DNA of 64,000 bases from Mitsuaria sp. GD03876 (GCF_029840635.1 NZ_JAOCCU010000032.1:1-64000), one strand, 5' to 3'; shown: positions 28,572 through 37,391, counted from the first letter of the stretch. Made by a program: numbers and translations. The notes: generated by a model not told the origin, from the sequence alone.

Positions 28572-29744
28572 ATGCAAGATTCCCGACCGCCCCTGGCCAC
28601 CGGCTCCGCGACCGCTCCGGCCTCGCCGACCTCGCGCGACGACCGCTGGTTGGCTCACGCCGTGCAGCTCGCCGAGCGCGGCATCGGCCTCACTGATCCG
28701 AATCCGCGCGTCGGCTGCGTGATCGTCGACGGGCAGGACCAGGTGCTCGGCCAGGGCCACACGCAACCGGCCGGGCAGGCGCATGCCGAGGTCATGGCCC
28801 TGCGCGATGCCCAGTCGCGCCAGCGGGACGTGCGCGGCGCGACCGTCTACGTGACGCTCGAGCCCTGCGCCCACCATGGCCGCACGCCGCCGTGCTGCGA
28901 CGCGCTGATCGCGGCCGGCGTGGGCCGGGTCGTCGTCGCGCTGGGGGACCCGAACCCGCAGGTCGCCGGGCAAGGCCTGGCGCGGATGCGGGCCGCGGGC
29001 ATCGCGACCGAGGTCCTGCCGGTGGACCATCCGTCCGCCGTCGCGGCCAGCGAGCTCAACATCGGTTTCCTGACCCGGATGCGGCAAGGCCGGCCGTTCG
29101 TGCGGCTGAAGGTCGCGGCCTCGCTGGACGGCCGGACCGCCTTGTCCAACGGCGTGAGCCAATGGATCACCGGCCCCGACGCGCGCCGCGACGGCCATGC
29201 CTGGCGACGCCGGGCCGGCGCGGTGCTGACCGGCATCGGCACCGCCCGCGAGGACGATCCGCGCCTGGACGTGCGCGACGTCGAGACGGTGCTGCAGCCA
29301 CAGCGGGTGCTGATCGACTCGCGATTGGAGCTGTCGCCGACGGCGCGGCTGCTGGACCCGCCCGGCCAGTTGCTGGTCTATCACGCGCTGGCGGAGCCCG
29401 GCGAGCGCGGCGCGGCGCTGGCCGCCCGGGGCGCCGAGCTGGTGTCCGTCGCCGATCCGGCGCGCGGCAAGGTCGACCTCGCCGCGGCCATCCGGGACCT
29501 GGGCCGGCGCCAGGTCAACGAGCTGCACATCGAGGCCGGGTACAAGCTCAACGGCTCGCTACTGCGCACCGGGCTGGTCGACGAACTGCTGCTCTATCTC
29601 GCGCCGATGCTGCTGGGCGACGGCCGCGGCATGGTCGACCTCGGCGGCCTGACGGCCCTGGACCAGGCCTCGCGCTGGCGGCTGGTCGACAGCGCGCCGG
29701 TCGGCGGCGACCTGCGGCTGCGCCTGAGACCGGCCACCGCTTGA
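28572..29744 (+). CDS. ribD: Riboflavin biosynthesis deaminase/reductase
   Basis: A 390-residue bifunctional enzyme that deaminates and then reduces the pyrimidine intermediate of riboflavin synthesis. The deaminase domain shows TDPNPRVGCVIV, HAEVMAL (zinc His and Glu) and EPCAHHGRTPPCCDA (zinc Cys pair). The C-terminal RibD_C reductase begins near GRPFVRLKVAASLDGRTAL and includes GAVLTGIGTAREDDPRLDVR. The first 24 residues are a non-conserved extension. The frame is open upstream into pilV. ribBA follows after 25 bases, giving the ribD-ribBA-ribH-nusB order. Confidence 0.94.
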   Translation: MQDSRPPLATGSATAPASPTSRDDRWLAHAVQLAERGIGLTDPNPRVGCVIVDGQDQVLGQGHTQPAGQAHAEVMALRDAQSRQRDVRGATVYVTLEPCAHHGRTPPCCDALIAAGVGRVVVALGDPNPQVAGQGLARMRAAGIATEVLPVDHPSAVAASELNIGFLTRMRQGRPFVRLKVAASLDGRTALSNGVSQWITGPDARRDGHAWRRRAGAVLTGIGTAREDDPRLDVRDVETVLQPQRVLIDSRLELSPTARLLDPPGQLLVYHALAEPGERGAALAARGAELVSVADPARGKVDLAAAIRDLGRRQVNELHIEAGYKLNGSLLRTGLVDELLLYLAPMLLGDGRGMVDLGGLTALDQASRWRLVDSAPVGGDLRLRLRPATA

Positions 29745-29756
29745 TGCCGCCCCGCC

Positions 29757-29762
29757 TACAAT
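29757..29762 (+). promoter_or_regulatory. Putative -10 element of ribBA
   Basis: TACAAT ends seven bases before the ribBA ATG at 29770, and no ribosome-binding sequence lies between. This predicts transcription starting at or next to the A of the ATG. A matching -35 was not found, and read-through from ribD is also likely. Confidence 0.45.
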
Positions 29763-29769
29763 CGCGCCC

Positions 29770-30876
29770 ATGCCTATTTCACCGATTCCCGAGCTGGTCG
29801 CCGAACTGGCGGCCGGCCGCATGGTCATCCTCGTCGACGAGGAAGACCGCGAGAACGAGGGGGACCTCGTGCTCGCCGCCGATCACGTCACGCCCGAGGC
29901 GATCAACTTCATGGCCAAGTACGGCCGGGGCCTGATCTGCCTGACGCTGACGCGCGAGCGCTGCGAGCAACTGCAGCTGCCGCCGATGGCCACGCGCAAC
30001 GGCACCAAGCACGGCACAGCCTTCACCGTGTCGATCGAGGCCGCCACCGGCGTGACCACCGGCATCTCCGCCGCCGACCGCGCGCGCACGGTGCAGGCCG
30101 CGGTCGCCAAGGGCGCCGTCGCGGCGGACCTGGTGCAGCCGGGCCACATCTTCCCGCTGCAGGCCCAGGACGGCGGCGTGCTGATGCGCGCCGGCCATAC
30201 CGAGGCCGGCTGCGACCTGTCGCGGATGGCCGGGCTGACGCCCGCGGGCGTGATCTGCGAGATCATGAACGACGACGGCACCATGGCCCGCCTACCGGAC
30301 CTGGAGATCTTCGCCAAGGAACACGGCCTGAAGATCGGCACGATCGCCGACCTGATCGAGTACCGCAGCCGCAACGAGTCGATCGTGCAGCGCATCGCGC
30401 AACGTCCGCTGGACACGCGCGAGGGCCGCTTCGAGTGCCACGTCTTCCGCGACCGCTCCAACAACGTCCACATGGCGCTGGCGCTGGGCCAGTGGGACAA
30501 GGACCAGGAAGTGCTGGTGCGGGTGCATGAGCCGTTCTCGGCGATGGACCTGCTGGACGCCGGGCGCTGCGGCCACAGCTGGCCGCTGCCGCAGGCGCTG
30601 GCCGCGATCCAGCAGGAAGGCGCCGGCGTGGCCGTGCTGCTGAACTGCGGCGAGGACGCCGACGCGCTGCTGGCGCGCCTGCAGCCGGCCGGCGCGGAAG
30701 AACCGCGCCAGACCATGGACCTGCGCACCTACGGCGTCGGCGCGCAGATCCTGCGCGAGCTGGGCGTGCACCGGATGAAGCTGCTCGGCAGCCCGCGCCG
30801 CATGCCCAGCATGACCGGCTACGGGCTTGAGGTCACCGGCTTCCAGGCCGCGCAGGCCACCCCCAACGACTGCTGA
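29770..30876 (+). CDS. ribBA: 3,4-dihydroxy-2-butanone 4-phosphate synthase with GTP cyclohydrolase II-like domain
   Basis: A 368-residue protein. Residues 1-205 form an intact RibB domain making the four-carbon precursor of riboflavin ([51 protein letters not shown]). The C-terminal part resembles GTP cyclohydrolase II, but the zinc site is degenerate: where the family has an SEC motif and RCDC, this protein reads HEPF and RCGH, keeping only one of three cysteines (C267). It therefore looks like the RibBX type, with a catalytically inactive second domain, so a separate RibA is expected elsewhere. It sits in the rib-nusB cluster. Confidence 0.93.
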   Translation: MPISPIPELVAELAAGRMVILVDEEDRENEGDLVLAADHVTPEAINFMAKYGRGLICLTLTRERCEQLQLPPMATRNGTKHGTAFTVSIEAATGVTTGISAADRARTVQAAVAKGAVAADLVQPGHIFPLQAQDGGVLMRAGHTEAGCDLSRMAGLTPAGVICEIMNDDGTMARLPDLEIFAKEHGLKIGTIADLIEYRSRNESIVQRIAQRPLDTREGRFECHVFRDRSNNVHMALALGQWDKDQEVLVRVHEPFSAMDLLDAGRCGHSWPLPQALAAIQQEGAGVAVLLNCGEDADALLARLQPAGAEEPRQTMDLRTYGVGAQILRELGVHRMKLLGSPRRMPSMTGYGLEVTGFQAAQATPNDC

Positions 30877-30890
30877 AGGCCGAGGACCGC

Positions 30891-31355
30891 ATGCAAGGAT
30901 CTGACAAGGGTCGGTCGACCCCGCTCGATGGACGCGGGCTGCGCGTGGGCATCGTCCAGGCGCGTTTCAACGACACGCTGACCACCGCGCTGGCCACCGC
31001 CTGCCTGGGCGAGCTCAAGCGGCTCGGCGTGCAGGACGGCGACATCCGCCACGTGACCGTGCCCGGCGCGCTGGAAGTGCCGGTGGCGCTGCAGGCGATG
31101 GCCGCGAGCGGTCGCTACGACGCGCTGGTGGCGCTGGGCTGCATCATCCGCGGCGAGACCTACCATTTCGAATTGGTCGCCAACGAGAGCGGCGCCGGCG
31201 TGACGCGCCTGACGCTCGACCACCGTCTGCCGATCGCCAACGCGATCCTGACGGTGGAGAACGAGGAACAGGCCTGGGCGCGGGCCGAGGACAAGGGCCG
31301 CGATGCCGGCACCGTCGCCGTCGAGATGGCACAGCTGCTGAAAGAACTGAAGTGA
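30891..31355 (+). CDS. ribH: 6,7-dimethyl-8-ribityllumazine synthase
   Basis: A 154-residue lumazine synthase, the penultimate riboflavin enzyme, which normally forms pentamers or icosahedra. Conserved segments include [36 protein letters not shown] and the catalytic-region [15 protein letters not shown]. Length is typical. It is 14 bases after ribBA, and its stop overlaps the GTG start of nusB, so the genes are co-translated. Confidence 0.97.
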   Translation: MQGSDKGRSTPLDGRGLRVGIVQARFNDTLTTALATACLGELKRLGVQDGDIRHVTVPGALEVPVALQAMAASGRYDALVALGCIIRGETYHFELVANESGAGVTRLTLDHRLPIANAILTVENEEQAWARAEDKGRDAGTVAVEMAQLLKELK

Positions 31356-31864
31356 GCAACAAGGACACCTCCCCCACCGCCGGCAAGCCCGCGGCCAAGT
31401 CCGGCGGCAAGCCCGCGGCGAAGAAGGCACCGGCCAAGTCGGCCCGCCGCCGTTCGCGCGAGCATGCGCTGCAAGGCATCTACCAATGGCTGGTGACCGG
31501 TGACGACGTCGGCGTGATCGACGCGCACACCCGCGAGCAGGACGGCTTCGACAAGGCCGACCGCGGTCACTACGACAAGCTCTTCAACGGCGCCATCGAG
31601 GAAGCGGCCGATCTGGACACGGTGCTGGCGCGTCACGCGGACCGCAAGACCACCGAGCTGTCCCCGATCGAGCACGCGATCCTCATGATCGGCGCGTACG
31701 AGCTGAAGAACTGCATCGACATCCCGTACAAGGTCGCGATCAACGAGGCGGTCGAGTTGGCCAAGTCCTTCGGCGGCACCGACGGCCACAAGTACGTCAA
31801 CGGCGTGCTGGACCGCGCCGCGGTCGACCTGCGCCCGGTCGAGGTCAAGGCCTCCCGCGGCTGA
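31352..31864 (+). CDS. nusB: Transcription antitermination factor NusB
   Basis: A 170-residue NusB, an rRNA antitermination factor that acts with NusE/S10. After a Lys/Ala/Pro-rich N-terminal extension of about 30 residues, the core starts [19 protein letters not shown]. The conserved [36 protein letters not shown] region is split here as [13 protein letters not shown] and [13 protein letters not shown]. The GTG start overlaps the ribH stop (GTGA). A very strong stem-loop terminates the operon 25 bases later. Confidence 0.96.
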   Translation: MSNKDTSPTAGKPAAKSGGKPAAKKAPAKSARRRSREHALQGIYQWLVTGDDVGVIDAHTREQDGFDKADRGHYDKLFNGAIEEAADLDTVLARHADRKTTELSPIEHAILMIGAYELKNCIDIPYKVAINEAVELAKSFGGTDGHKYVNGVLDRAAVDLRPVEVKASRG

Positions 31865-31889
31865 TCCCGCGCCGGCCGATGCCGACAGA

Positions 31890-31925
31890 CAGGGCCCGGG
31901 ACGGCGACGTCCCGGGCCCTGGTCG
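31890..31925 (+). terminator. Strong stem-loop after nusB
   Basis: CAGGGCCCGGGAC (31890-31902) and GTCCCGGGCCCTG (31909-31921) form a perfect 13-pair stem around a 6-base loop. A short T-rich stretch (GTCGTTTCC) follows, so it is probably the operon terminator. Confidence 0.82.
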
Positions 31926-32038
31926 TTTCCGGCTTCATGAAGAGTTCGTTAACCTGCCGGTCCGCGCGCTGGGACACTCCGTCCTCGCGCGCGAACGCGG
32001 GCGCGATGGCCGATGGCGAAAGGGCGGGCTGGGAGGTT

Positions 32039-32740
32039 ATGAAGGTTCTGCTGCTGGAAGACGACCTGGAGCTGGGCAACGGCGTGCGCATCGCGCTGCT
32101 GCAGCAGGGCATGGACGTCGTGTGGGTGCGGCGGCTCTCGGATGCCGCCGGCAGCCTGGACGCGCACACCTTCGACATGGTGCTGCTCGACCTGGGCCTG
32201 CCCGACGGTGACGGCTTCGAGCTGCTGGGGCGGCTGCGCCGCCACCGCCAGAACCTGCCGATCCTGATCCTGAGCGCGCGCGACGAGCTGCAGGACCGGC
32301 TGCGCGGCCTGGACGGCGGCGCCGACGACTACCTGGTCAAGCCCTTCGCGCTGGCCGAGCTGCTGTCGCGGGTGCGCGCACTGGCGCGGCGCAGCTACGG
32401 CTTCGACGAGGGCCAGCTGACGTTGCGCGGCCTGGCGCTGCACGAGGCCACGCGCGCGGTCAGCGTCAACGGGCGCGACATCGAGCTGTCGCGCTGCGAA
32501 TTCGACCTGCTGGCGCTGCTGCTCAAGTGCATGGGCCGCGTGGTCACGCGCCGGGCGCTGGAGCAGCAGGTGCTGCCCGGCGGGCCGACCAACGAAAGCA
32601 ACGCGCTGGACGTCCACATCTCCAACCTGCGCCGCAAGATCGGCAAGGGCTACGTGCGCACGGTGCGCGGCATCGGGTACGTCATCGACCCGAAGTCGCG
32701 CGACGACGCGGGCGACGGCCTGGGCGACGGCGCGCGATGA
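32039..32740 (+). CDS. OmpR-family response regulator
   Basis: A 233-residue regulator with an N-terminal receiver domain (acidic pair in LLEDD, phosphorylated Asp51 in VLLDLGLPDGDG, conserved Lys in DDYLVKPFA) and a C-terminal winged helix (LSRCEFDLLALLLKCMGRVV, NALDVHISNLRRKIG, VRTVRGIGYVI). It resembles the QseB/PmrA/TctD group. The start at MKVLLLEDD has a GGGAGG ribosome site. An extension to 31937 lacks family similarity. The stop overlaps the histidine kinase start, so the two form one signalling operon. The stimulus is unknown. Confidence 0.93.
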   Translation: MKVLLLEDDLELGNGVRIALLQQGMDVVWVRRLSDAAGSLDAHTFDMVLLDLGLPDGDGFELLGRLRRHRQNLPILILSARDELQDRLRGLDGGADDYLVKPFALAELLSRVRALARRSYGFDEGQLTLRGLALHEATRAVSVNGRDIELSRCEFDLLALLLKCMGRVVTRRALEQQVLPGGPTNESNALDVHISNLRRKIGKGYVRTVRGIGYVIDPKSRDDAGDGLGDGAR

Positions 32741-34146
32741 CCGCCTGGCTCCGAGGTCTGTGGCCGCTGCTGGCGAGCCCCTCGCTGGCGCGGCGCCTGG
32801 TGACGGCGCAGATGGGCCTGCTGGTGGCGCTGTGGACGCTGCTCTTCGCGCTGGTGCTGTACGAGGGCCGCAGCCGCAACGAGCTGATCGACGCGCAGCC
32901 GATCGCCGACGCCTTCATCTCCGTCACCCAGAACTTCGGCGACCAGCCGGAGCGGCTGCATGAAAGCCTGGTCGCGATGGACATGGCGGTGCGCGGCGTG
33001 GGCAGCGGCGGCGAGCCCGAGAACGACCTGTCGCCCCGCATCCTGGTCTGGCGCGGGGCGGACCTGGTCTACCGGTCGTCGCCGGAGACGCCGCTGCTGA
33101 CCAACACCAAGCCGGACGTGCTCGAGCGGATCTCGGACGCGGACGGCAAGGAGTGGCTGGTCCGGACCCGCGTGTCGCCGAGCTCCGGCATCCGCGTCGT
33201 GATGATGGTGCCGGGGGTGTTCCAGATGGTGCTGACGGTCTACGACCGCGGCTACTACCTGCTGCCGCTGCTGGTGAGCCTGCCCTTCCTGGTGCTGCCG
33301 GCCTGGCTGTCGGTGCGCATGGCGCTGCGTCCGTGGCGCGAGGTCGGCGACGAGCTCTCCGCGCGCGGCCCCAGCGACCTCGCGCCGCTGCGCTTCCAGG
33401 CCCGCCACCTGGAGTTGCGGCCGCTGGCGCAGGCGATCAACGCACTGCTGCAGCGGGTGCGCGACAGCGCGGAACGCGAGCGCAGCCTGATCGCCGACGC
33501 GGCGCATGAGCTGCGCACGCCGCTGGCGGCGATGCGGGTCAACGTCGAGGCGATGAAGGACGAGGCCACCGATCCGCGCGAGCGCGCGTTGATGGGCAGC
33601 CTGCTGCGCAGCAACGAACGCGCGACGCGGCTGGTCGGCCAGCTGCTGCGGCTGATGCGCAGCGACGCCGAGAAAAGCCAGGACGCGTTCGCGATGCTGG
33701 ACCTCGAGGAGCTGATCCAGGACCGGCTGGCGCTGATGGAGGCGCTGGCGGACGTGCGGGGCGTGGCGCTCGAGCTGATCTCGCAGGGGCCTCAGCCGGT
33801 CTTCGGCGAGCGCGAGAGCCTGGTCTCGATGATCGACAACCTGGTCGACAACGCGATCAAGTACAGCCCGCAGGGCGGCGAGGTCGTCGTGCGGCTGTCC
33901 CGCATGGCGGGCCGCGCGGTGCTGTCCATCGACGACCAGGGCCCCGGCATCGCCCCCGAGCTGCGCGCGCGGGTGTTCGACCGCTTCTTCCGCAGCCCCG
34001 ACCAGACGCAGAGCGGCAGCGGCCTCGGGCTGGCGATCGTCAAGTCGGTGGTGGAGCGCCACCGCGGCCAGGTCCACCTGACGACGCCGGACGCCAACCC
34101 GGGCCTGCGCGTCGTGGTGCACCTGCCGCTGCACGGCGGTTCCTGA
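32737..34146 (+). CDS. Sensor histidine kinase
   Basis: A 469-residue membrane sensor kinase. There are two membrane helices, near residues 25-45 (MGLLVALWTLLFALVLYE) and about 170-190 (YYLLPLLVSLPFLVLPAWLS), with a periplasmic sensor region of about 120 residues between. The DHp H-box is IADAAHELRTPLAAMRVN. The ATPase domain has NLVDNAIKYSP, DDQGPGIAP and GSGLGLAIVKSVVERH. Overall it resembles QseC/TctE-like kinases. The ATG overlaps the response-regulator stop. The ligand cannot be inferred. Confidence 0.93.
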   Translation: MTAWLRGLWPLLASPSLARRLVTAQMGLLVALWTLLFALVLYEGRSRNELIDAQPIADAFISVTQNFGDQPERLHESLVAMDMAVRGVGSGGEPENDLSPRILVWRGADLVYRSSPETPLLTNTKPDVLERISDADGKEWLVRTRVSPSSGIRVVMMVPGVFQMVLTVYDRGYYLLPLLVSLPFLVLPAWLSVRMALRPWREVGDELSARGPSDLAPLRFQARHLELRPLAQAINALLQRVRDSAERERSLIADAAHELRTPLAAMRVNVEAMKDEATDPRERALMGSLLRSNERATRLVGQLLRLMRSDAEKSQDAFAMLDLEELIQDRLALMEALADVRGVALELISQGPQPVFGERESLVSMIDNLVDNAIKYSPQGGEVVVRLSRMAGRAVLSIDDQGPGIAPELRARVFDRFFRSPDQTQSGSGLGLAIVKSVVERHRGQVHLTTPDANPGLRVVVHLPLHGGS

Positions 34147-34191
34147 GTTCGCGCAGAATCCGCGCTCGCCCCACGCTCAGGTCGTCGCCCC

Positions 34192-35211
34192 ATGCCTCGT
34201 CTCAACATCGCCATCACCGGCTTCGGCGGCATCGGCCGCAAGGTCGCCGAGCTGCTCTCGGCCCGGACCGCCCGGTACCAGGAACGCTTCGGGCTCGACG
34301 TCCGGCTCGTCGGTGTCTGCGGCGCCTCCGCCGGGCTCATCGACGAGGCCGGGCTCGGCGCCGCGGCACTCGCCGACCGGGCGGGCTACGTCCCCGGCCT
34401 GACCGGCGACGCCTTCATCGAGCGCGTCCCGGCCGACCTGCTGATCGAGGCCAGCCCGACCGACTTCCGCACCGGCGGCGCGGCGCTGGGCTACATCCGC
34501 GCGGCGTTCCGGCGGCAGATGCAGGTGATCGCGATCTCCAAGGGCGCGCTCGCCTTCGACTTCCCAGGCCTGCAGGCCGAGGCCACGCGGCGCGGCCTGG
34601 CGCTGAAGGTCAGCGGCGCGGCCGGCTCGGCGATGCCGACGATCGACCTGGTGCGCTACAACCTCGCGGGCTGCGAGGTGCGCTCGCTGGCGGCGATCGT
34701 GACCGGCACCACCAACATCATCCTGTCCGAGATGCTGGATCGCGAATGCGACTTCGCCGACGCGTTGGCCGAGGCGCAGCGGCTGGGTATCGCGGAGTCC
34801 GACCCGACGCTGGACACGCACGGCTGGGACACGGCCTGCAAGATCGCGATCCTGTGCAACGCGGCCTTCGGCACCGCGATCGACGTGCAGGCGATGCCGC
34901 GCCAGGGCATCGAGCAGGTGACGCTGGCGGACGTGCGCCGGTGGAAGGCCGATGGCGTGCGGCCGCGGCTGGTCGGGCGGATCGACCGTCCGGACGGTCG
35001 CTACGAGGCCTCGGTCGGCATCGAGCTCTACCGGCCCGAGCATCCGTTCTTCCACGCCCATGGACGCGCGAAGGCCGTCCACGTCGTCACCGACCTGATG
35101 GGCGAGCTGACGCTGACCGGCGGCGGCTCCAGCCCCTACGGCACCGCGGCCGCGGCGCTGAAGGACCTGGAACACATCCTCGTGGCCGCGCACCGGAGGT
35201 CCGAGGCGTGA
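34192..35211 (+). CDS. Homoserine dehydrogenase-like oxidoreductase
   Basis: A 339-residue NAD(P)-dependent enzyme of the homoserine dehydrogenase family. The Rossmann motif is ITGFGGIGRKVAELL, the nucleotide-proximal AISKGALAF matches the usual NKG/SKG loop, and the catalytic segment reads VTGTTNIILSEM, then AESDPTLDTHGWDTACKIAI. It lacks the C-terminal ACT regulatory domain found in the main biosynthetic enzyme of many betaproteobacteria, and no threonine synthase follows. It may be a second, unregulated or substrate-shifted homologue. Its stop overlaps a GTG that begins a truncated acetyltransferase. Confidence 0.85.
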   Translation: MPRLNIAITGFGGIGRKVAELLSARTARYQERFGLDVRLVGVCGASAGLIDEAGLGAAALADRAGYVPGLTGDAFIERVPADLLIEASPTDFRTGGAALGYIRAAFRRQMQVIAISKGALAFDFPGLQAEATRRGLALKVSGAAGSAMPTIDLVRYNLAGCEVRSLAAIVTGTTNIILSEMLDRECDFADALAEAQRLGIAESDPTLDTHGWDTACKIAILCNAAFGTAIDVQAMPRQGIEQVTLADVRRWKADGVRPRLVGRIDRPDGRYEASVGIELYRPEHPFFHAHGRAKAVHVVTDLMGELTLTGGGSSPYGTAAAALKDLEHILVAAHRRSEA

Positions 35212-35384
35212 CGGCCGCCTTCCGCCTGCGCCGGCCCGAATCGACCGACGTCGACGGCGCGATCGCCGTGCATGGCGACCCCGAGACCAACCGCTTCAAG
35301 CCCGGCGAGCCCCTCAGCCTGATCCACGAGATCCGGCGCGAGGCTCACGCGGCGCGGACCAGCTCCTCGACCAGCGCTTCGTAG
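35208..35384 (+). pseudogene. Truncated GNAT acetyltransferase (N-terminal remnant)
   Basis: A GTG overlapping the dehydrogenase stop opens a 58-codon frame. Its first 45 residues (FRLRRPESTDVDGAIAVHGD, then PETNRF) match the beginning of RimJ/RimL-like GNAT acetyltransferases, where a GDPxTNRFNP motif follows a LRP start. The acetyl-CoA-binding core that should follow is absent; similarity stops about where the antisense nmrA-like gene ends (35345). The overlap with the upstream gene shows that a full acetyltransferase was once coupled to it. This is probably the left junction of a rearrangement. Confidence 0.65.
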
Positions 35385-36214
35385 CGCCGCAGCGGCCGGC
35401 CGAGCATCGCCTCCAGGCGCTGCACCGTGCCGTCGACCGGCGTCATGCCGTGGCGCTGGATGCGGCCCATCATCACGCGCATGTCGTAGGCCATCCAGCC
35501 CGGCCCGACCTGGGCCATCTGCGCCTCGAAGGCCGGCAGGTCGTCGCCGCCGTAGGCGATCTCGCGGCCGAGCGCGCGGCCCCAGGTGGCGGCCGCGGAC
35601 TCGCCGGTCATCGCCTGCGGGCCGACGACATCCAGCGTCTCGCGCGGCAGCGGTGCCGGCGCGCCGTCGCGGCGCAGCAGCTCCGCGACAGCCACGTCGG
35701 CGAGGTCGCGGGTGTCGACCATCGCCACGCCCGCCGCGCCGATCGGCATCGGATAGACGCCGTAGCCCTGGATCACGGCCTGGACCTGGCGATCGTTCTG
35801 CATGAAGTAGGCCGGGCGCAGCACGGTCGCGGGAATCTCCAGGCTCTCGATCATCCGTTCCACCGTGTGCTTGCCGGTGAAGTGCGGCACGTCGGTGAAG
35901 CGGTCGGCGTGGATGACGGACAGGTAGACGACGCGTTCGATGCCGGCCTCGCGGGCCAGGCCCAGCGTCTGCAGGCCTTGCGTGACTTCGTCGGGCGTGA
36001 CGGCGTTCAGCAGGAACAGCGTCCGCACGCCCGCCAGCGCGCGGCGCACCGAGGCGGGATCGGACAGGTCGCCGACGACTTCGGCGACGCCGGCCGGCAG
36101 GACCGCCTTGCCGGGCTGGCGCACCAGCGCCTTGACGGAGGCGCCTTGGCGCGCCAGGCCTTGAACGACGAGGGAACCGATCGTGCCGGTGGCACCAGTG
36201 ACGAGGATGCTCAT
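35345..36214 (-). CDS. NmrA-like NAD(P)-binding protein
   Basis: A 289-residue protein of the atypical short-chain dehydrogenase (NmrA/HSCARG/quinone-reductase-2) group. The nucleotide motif GATGTIG is at the N terminus (ILVTGATGTIGSLVV), then ALVRQPGK, and the substrate region ERVVYLSVIHAD and TVLRPAYFMQN. Such proteins are sensors or reductases acting on quinones. The start is supported by AAGGAGA upstream. It and the next minus-strand oxidoreductase are separated by a G-rich repetitive spacer. The physiological substrate is unknown. Confidence 0.87.
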   Translation of the reverse strand: MSILVTGATGTIGSLVVQGLARQGASVKALVRQPGKAVLPAGVAEVVGDLSDPASVRRALAGVRTLFLLNAVTPDEVTQGLQTLGLAREAGIERVVYLSVIHADRFTDVPHFTGKHTVERMIESLEIPATVLRPAYFMQNDRQVQAVIQGYGVYPMPIGAAGVAMVDTRDLADVAVAELLRRDGAPAPLPRETLDVVGPQAMTGESAAATWGRALGREIAYGGDDLPAFEAQMAQVGPGWMAYDMRVMMGRIQRHGMTPVDGTVQRLEAMLGRPLRRYEALVEELVRAA

Positions 36215-36232
36215 GGAAATCTCCTTGGGATG

Positions 36233-36345
36233 AGGGAACGGGGGGAACGAGTGAGGGAACGGGTGGAATGAACGCGGGGATCGCGCGGGCCACGGCGCAC
36301 GGGGCGCACGTGGAGAACGGGTGGGGAACGGGGGAATGGGATCGC
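36233..36345. repeat. G-rich spacer with repeated GGGAACG units
   Basis: Between the oxidoreductase and NmrA-like genes the heptamer GGGAACG or close variants recur several times, including near 36234, 36243, 36254 and 36324. It is irregular and non-coding. It may be slippage-derived. Confidence 0.5.
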
Positions 36346-36361
36346 GCCAGGCGGGCGGCGC

Positions 36362-37294
36362 TCAGGCGGTGAGGTCGACGACCGCCTTGCCGTGAATGGC
36401 GCCGAGGCGATGGCGCTCGATCGCGTCGGGCAGGTCGGCGAAGCGGACGACCTCGTCGACGCGGGCCTGGAGTTCGCCCTGGGCGACCTGGCGGGCGATC
36501 CGCTCGAGCAGGCCGGCATCGGGCTTCATGACGAACCACAGGCCGCGCAGGCCGGCCGGTGTCTTGGCCAGGATCTCGGGCGACGAGGTGCCGACGACGA
36601 CGCCGGTGCGCGACAGCACCTGCCAGGTCCGGTCCTGCGTCTCGCCGCCGACGTAGTCGAGCGCCAGGTCGATGTCGCGGACCATCGACTCGAAACGCTC
36701 ATGGCGGTAGTCGATGACCTGGTCGGCGCCGAGCTCGCGGAGCCAGTCGGCGTCGCGTTCGGAGGCGGTCGCGACGACGACGGCGCCGGCGCGCTTGGCG
36801 AACTGCACGGCGAAGGCGCCCAGCCCGCCGCCCGCGCCATGGACCAGCACGCGTTGGGACGGCCAGACCGGCCCGGCCAGGTGCAGGCTCTGCCAGGCGG
36901 CGAGCGACGCGACCGGCAGCGAGGCGGCGGTCAGGTCGTCCAGGCCGTCCGGCGTCGGCGCGAGCCGGGCCTCGTCGACGGCGACCAGCTCGGCATAGGC
37001 CCCCAGGCCGCCGAGCGCGCCCATCACGCGGTCGCCGACCCGGAAACGGCTGACGCCCTCCCCGACGGCTTCCACCACGCCGGCGAGCTCGAGGCCCAGC
37101 ACCGTCGGCAGCGGGATCGGGAACGCGTCGCGGACCAGGCCTTCGCGCAGCTTCCAGTCCAGTCCGTTGAGGCCGGCGGCGCGCACGTTCACGAGCACCT
37201 GGCCGGGACCGGCGGCGGGCGCCGCGACGGCGGAGACCTGGGTTCCGGCGATGCCGCCGTAGGCATTCAGGGTCAAGGCACGAATGGTGGTCAT
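36362..37294 (-). CDS. NADP-dependent zinc-type alcohol dehydrogenase/quinone oxidoreductase
   Basis: A 310-residue MDR-superfamily enzyme of the QOR-like, zinc-free branch. The N-terminal GroES-like part includes GLNGLDWKLREGL and LPTVLGLELAGVVEAVGEGV. The cofactor domain has VLVHGAGGGLGAFAVQFAKR (AxxGxxG-like), then TASERDADWLRELGADQVIDY. No structural zinc cysteine cluster is visible. Likely reactions are reduction of quinones or enones. It is divergent from a LysR gene, and a short inverted repeat in the shared promoter region fits LysR control. Confidence 0.87.
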   Translation of the reverse strand: MTTIRALTLNAYGGIAGTQVSAVAAPAAGPGQVLVNVRAAGLNGLDWKLREGLVRDAFPIPLPTVLGLELAGVVEAVGEGVSRFRVGDRVMGALGGLGAYAELVAVDEARLAPTPDGLDDLTAASLPVASLAAWQSLHLAGPVWPSQRVLVHGAGGGLGAFAVQFAKRAGAVVVATASERDADWLRELGADQVIDYRHERFESMVRDIDLALDYVGGETQDRTWQVLSRTGVVVGTSSPEILAKTPAGLRGLWFVMKPDAGLLERIARQVAQGELQARVDEVVRFADLPDAIERHRLGAIHGKAVVDLTA

Positions 37295-37372
37295 GGTCGG
37301 TTCCTTCGATCGGATAGGTTGCGATGGGAGAACGATAGGTCGTTGCATCCTATAAACACAGACGCCAAAATC

Positions 37373-37387
37373 GAGACAACTCGTCTC
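37373..37387. promoter_or_regulatory. Inverted repeat in the LysR/oxidoreductase intergenic region
   Basis: GAGAC-aactc-GTCTC is a 5-base dyad with 15 bases in total, matching the size of LysR-type T-N11-A sites. It lies just before the LysR start codon, between the two divergent genes. Binding by the adjacent LysR protein is inferred. A TATAAA-like string at about 37351 may be part of a promoter. Confidence 0.45.
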
Positions 37388-37391
37388 ACGG

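Noticed and set aside
29745-29769. FMN riboswitch before ribBA
   Set aside because: Only 25 bases separate ribD and ribBA, too short for the aptamer, and no conserved FMN-element sequence is seen.
36233-36345. CRISPR-like array
   Set aside because: The GGGAACG units are only seven bases long, irregularly spaced and without constant-length spacers. It is simple low-complexity sequence.
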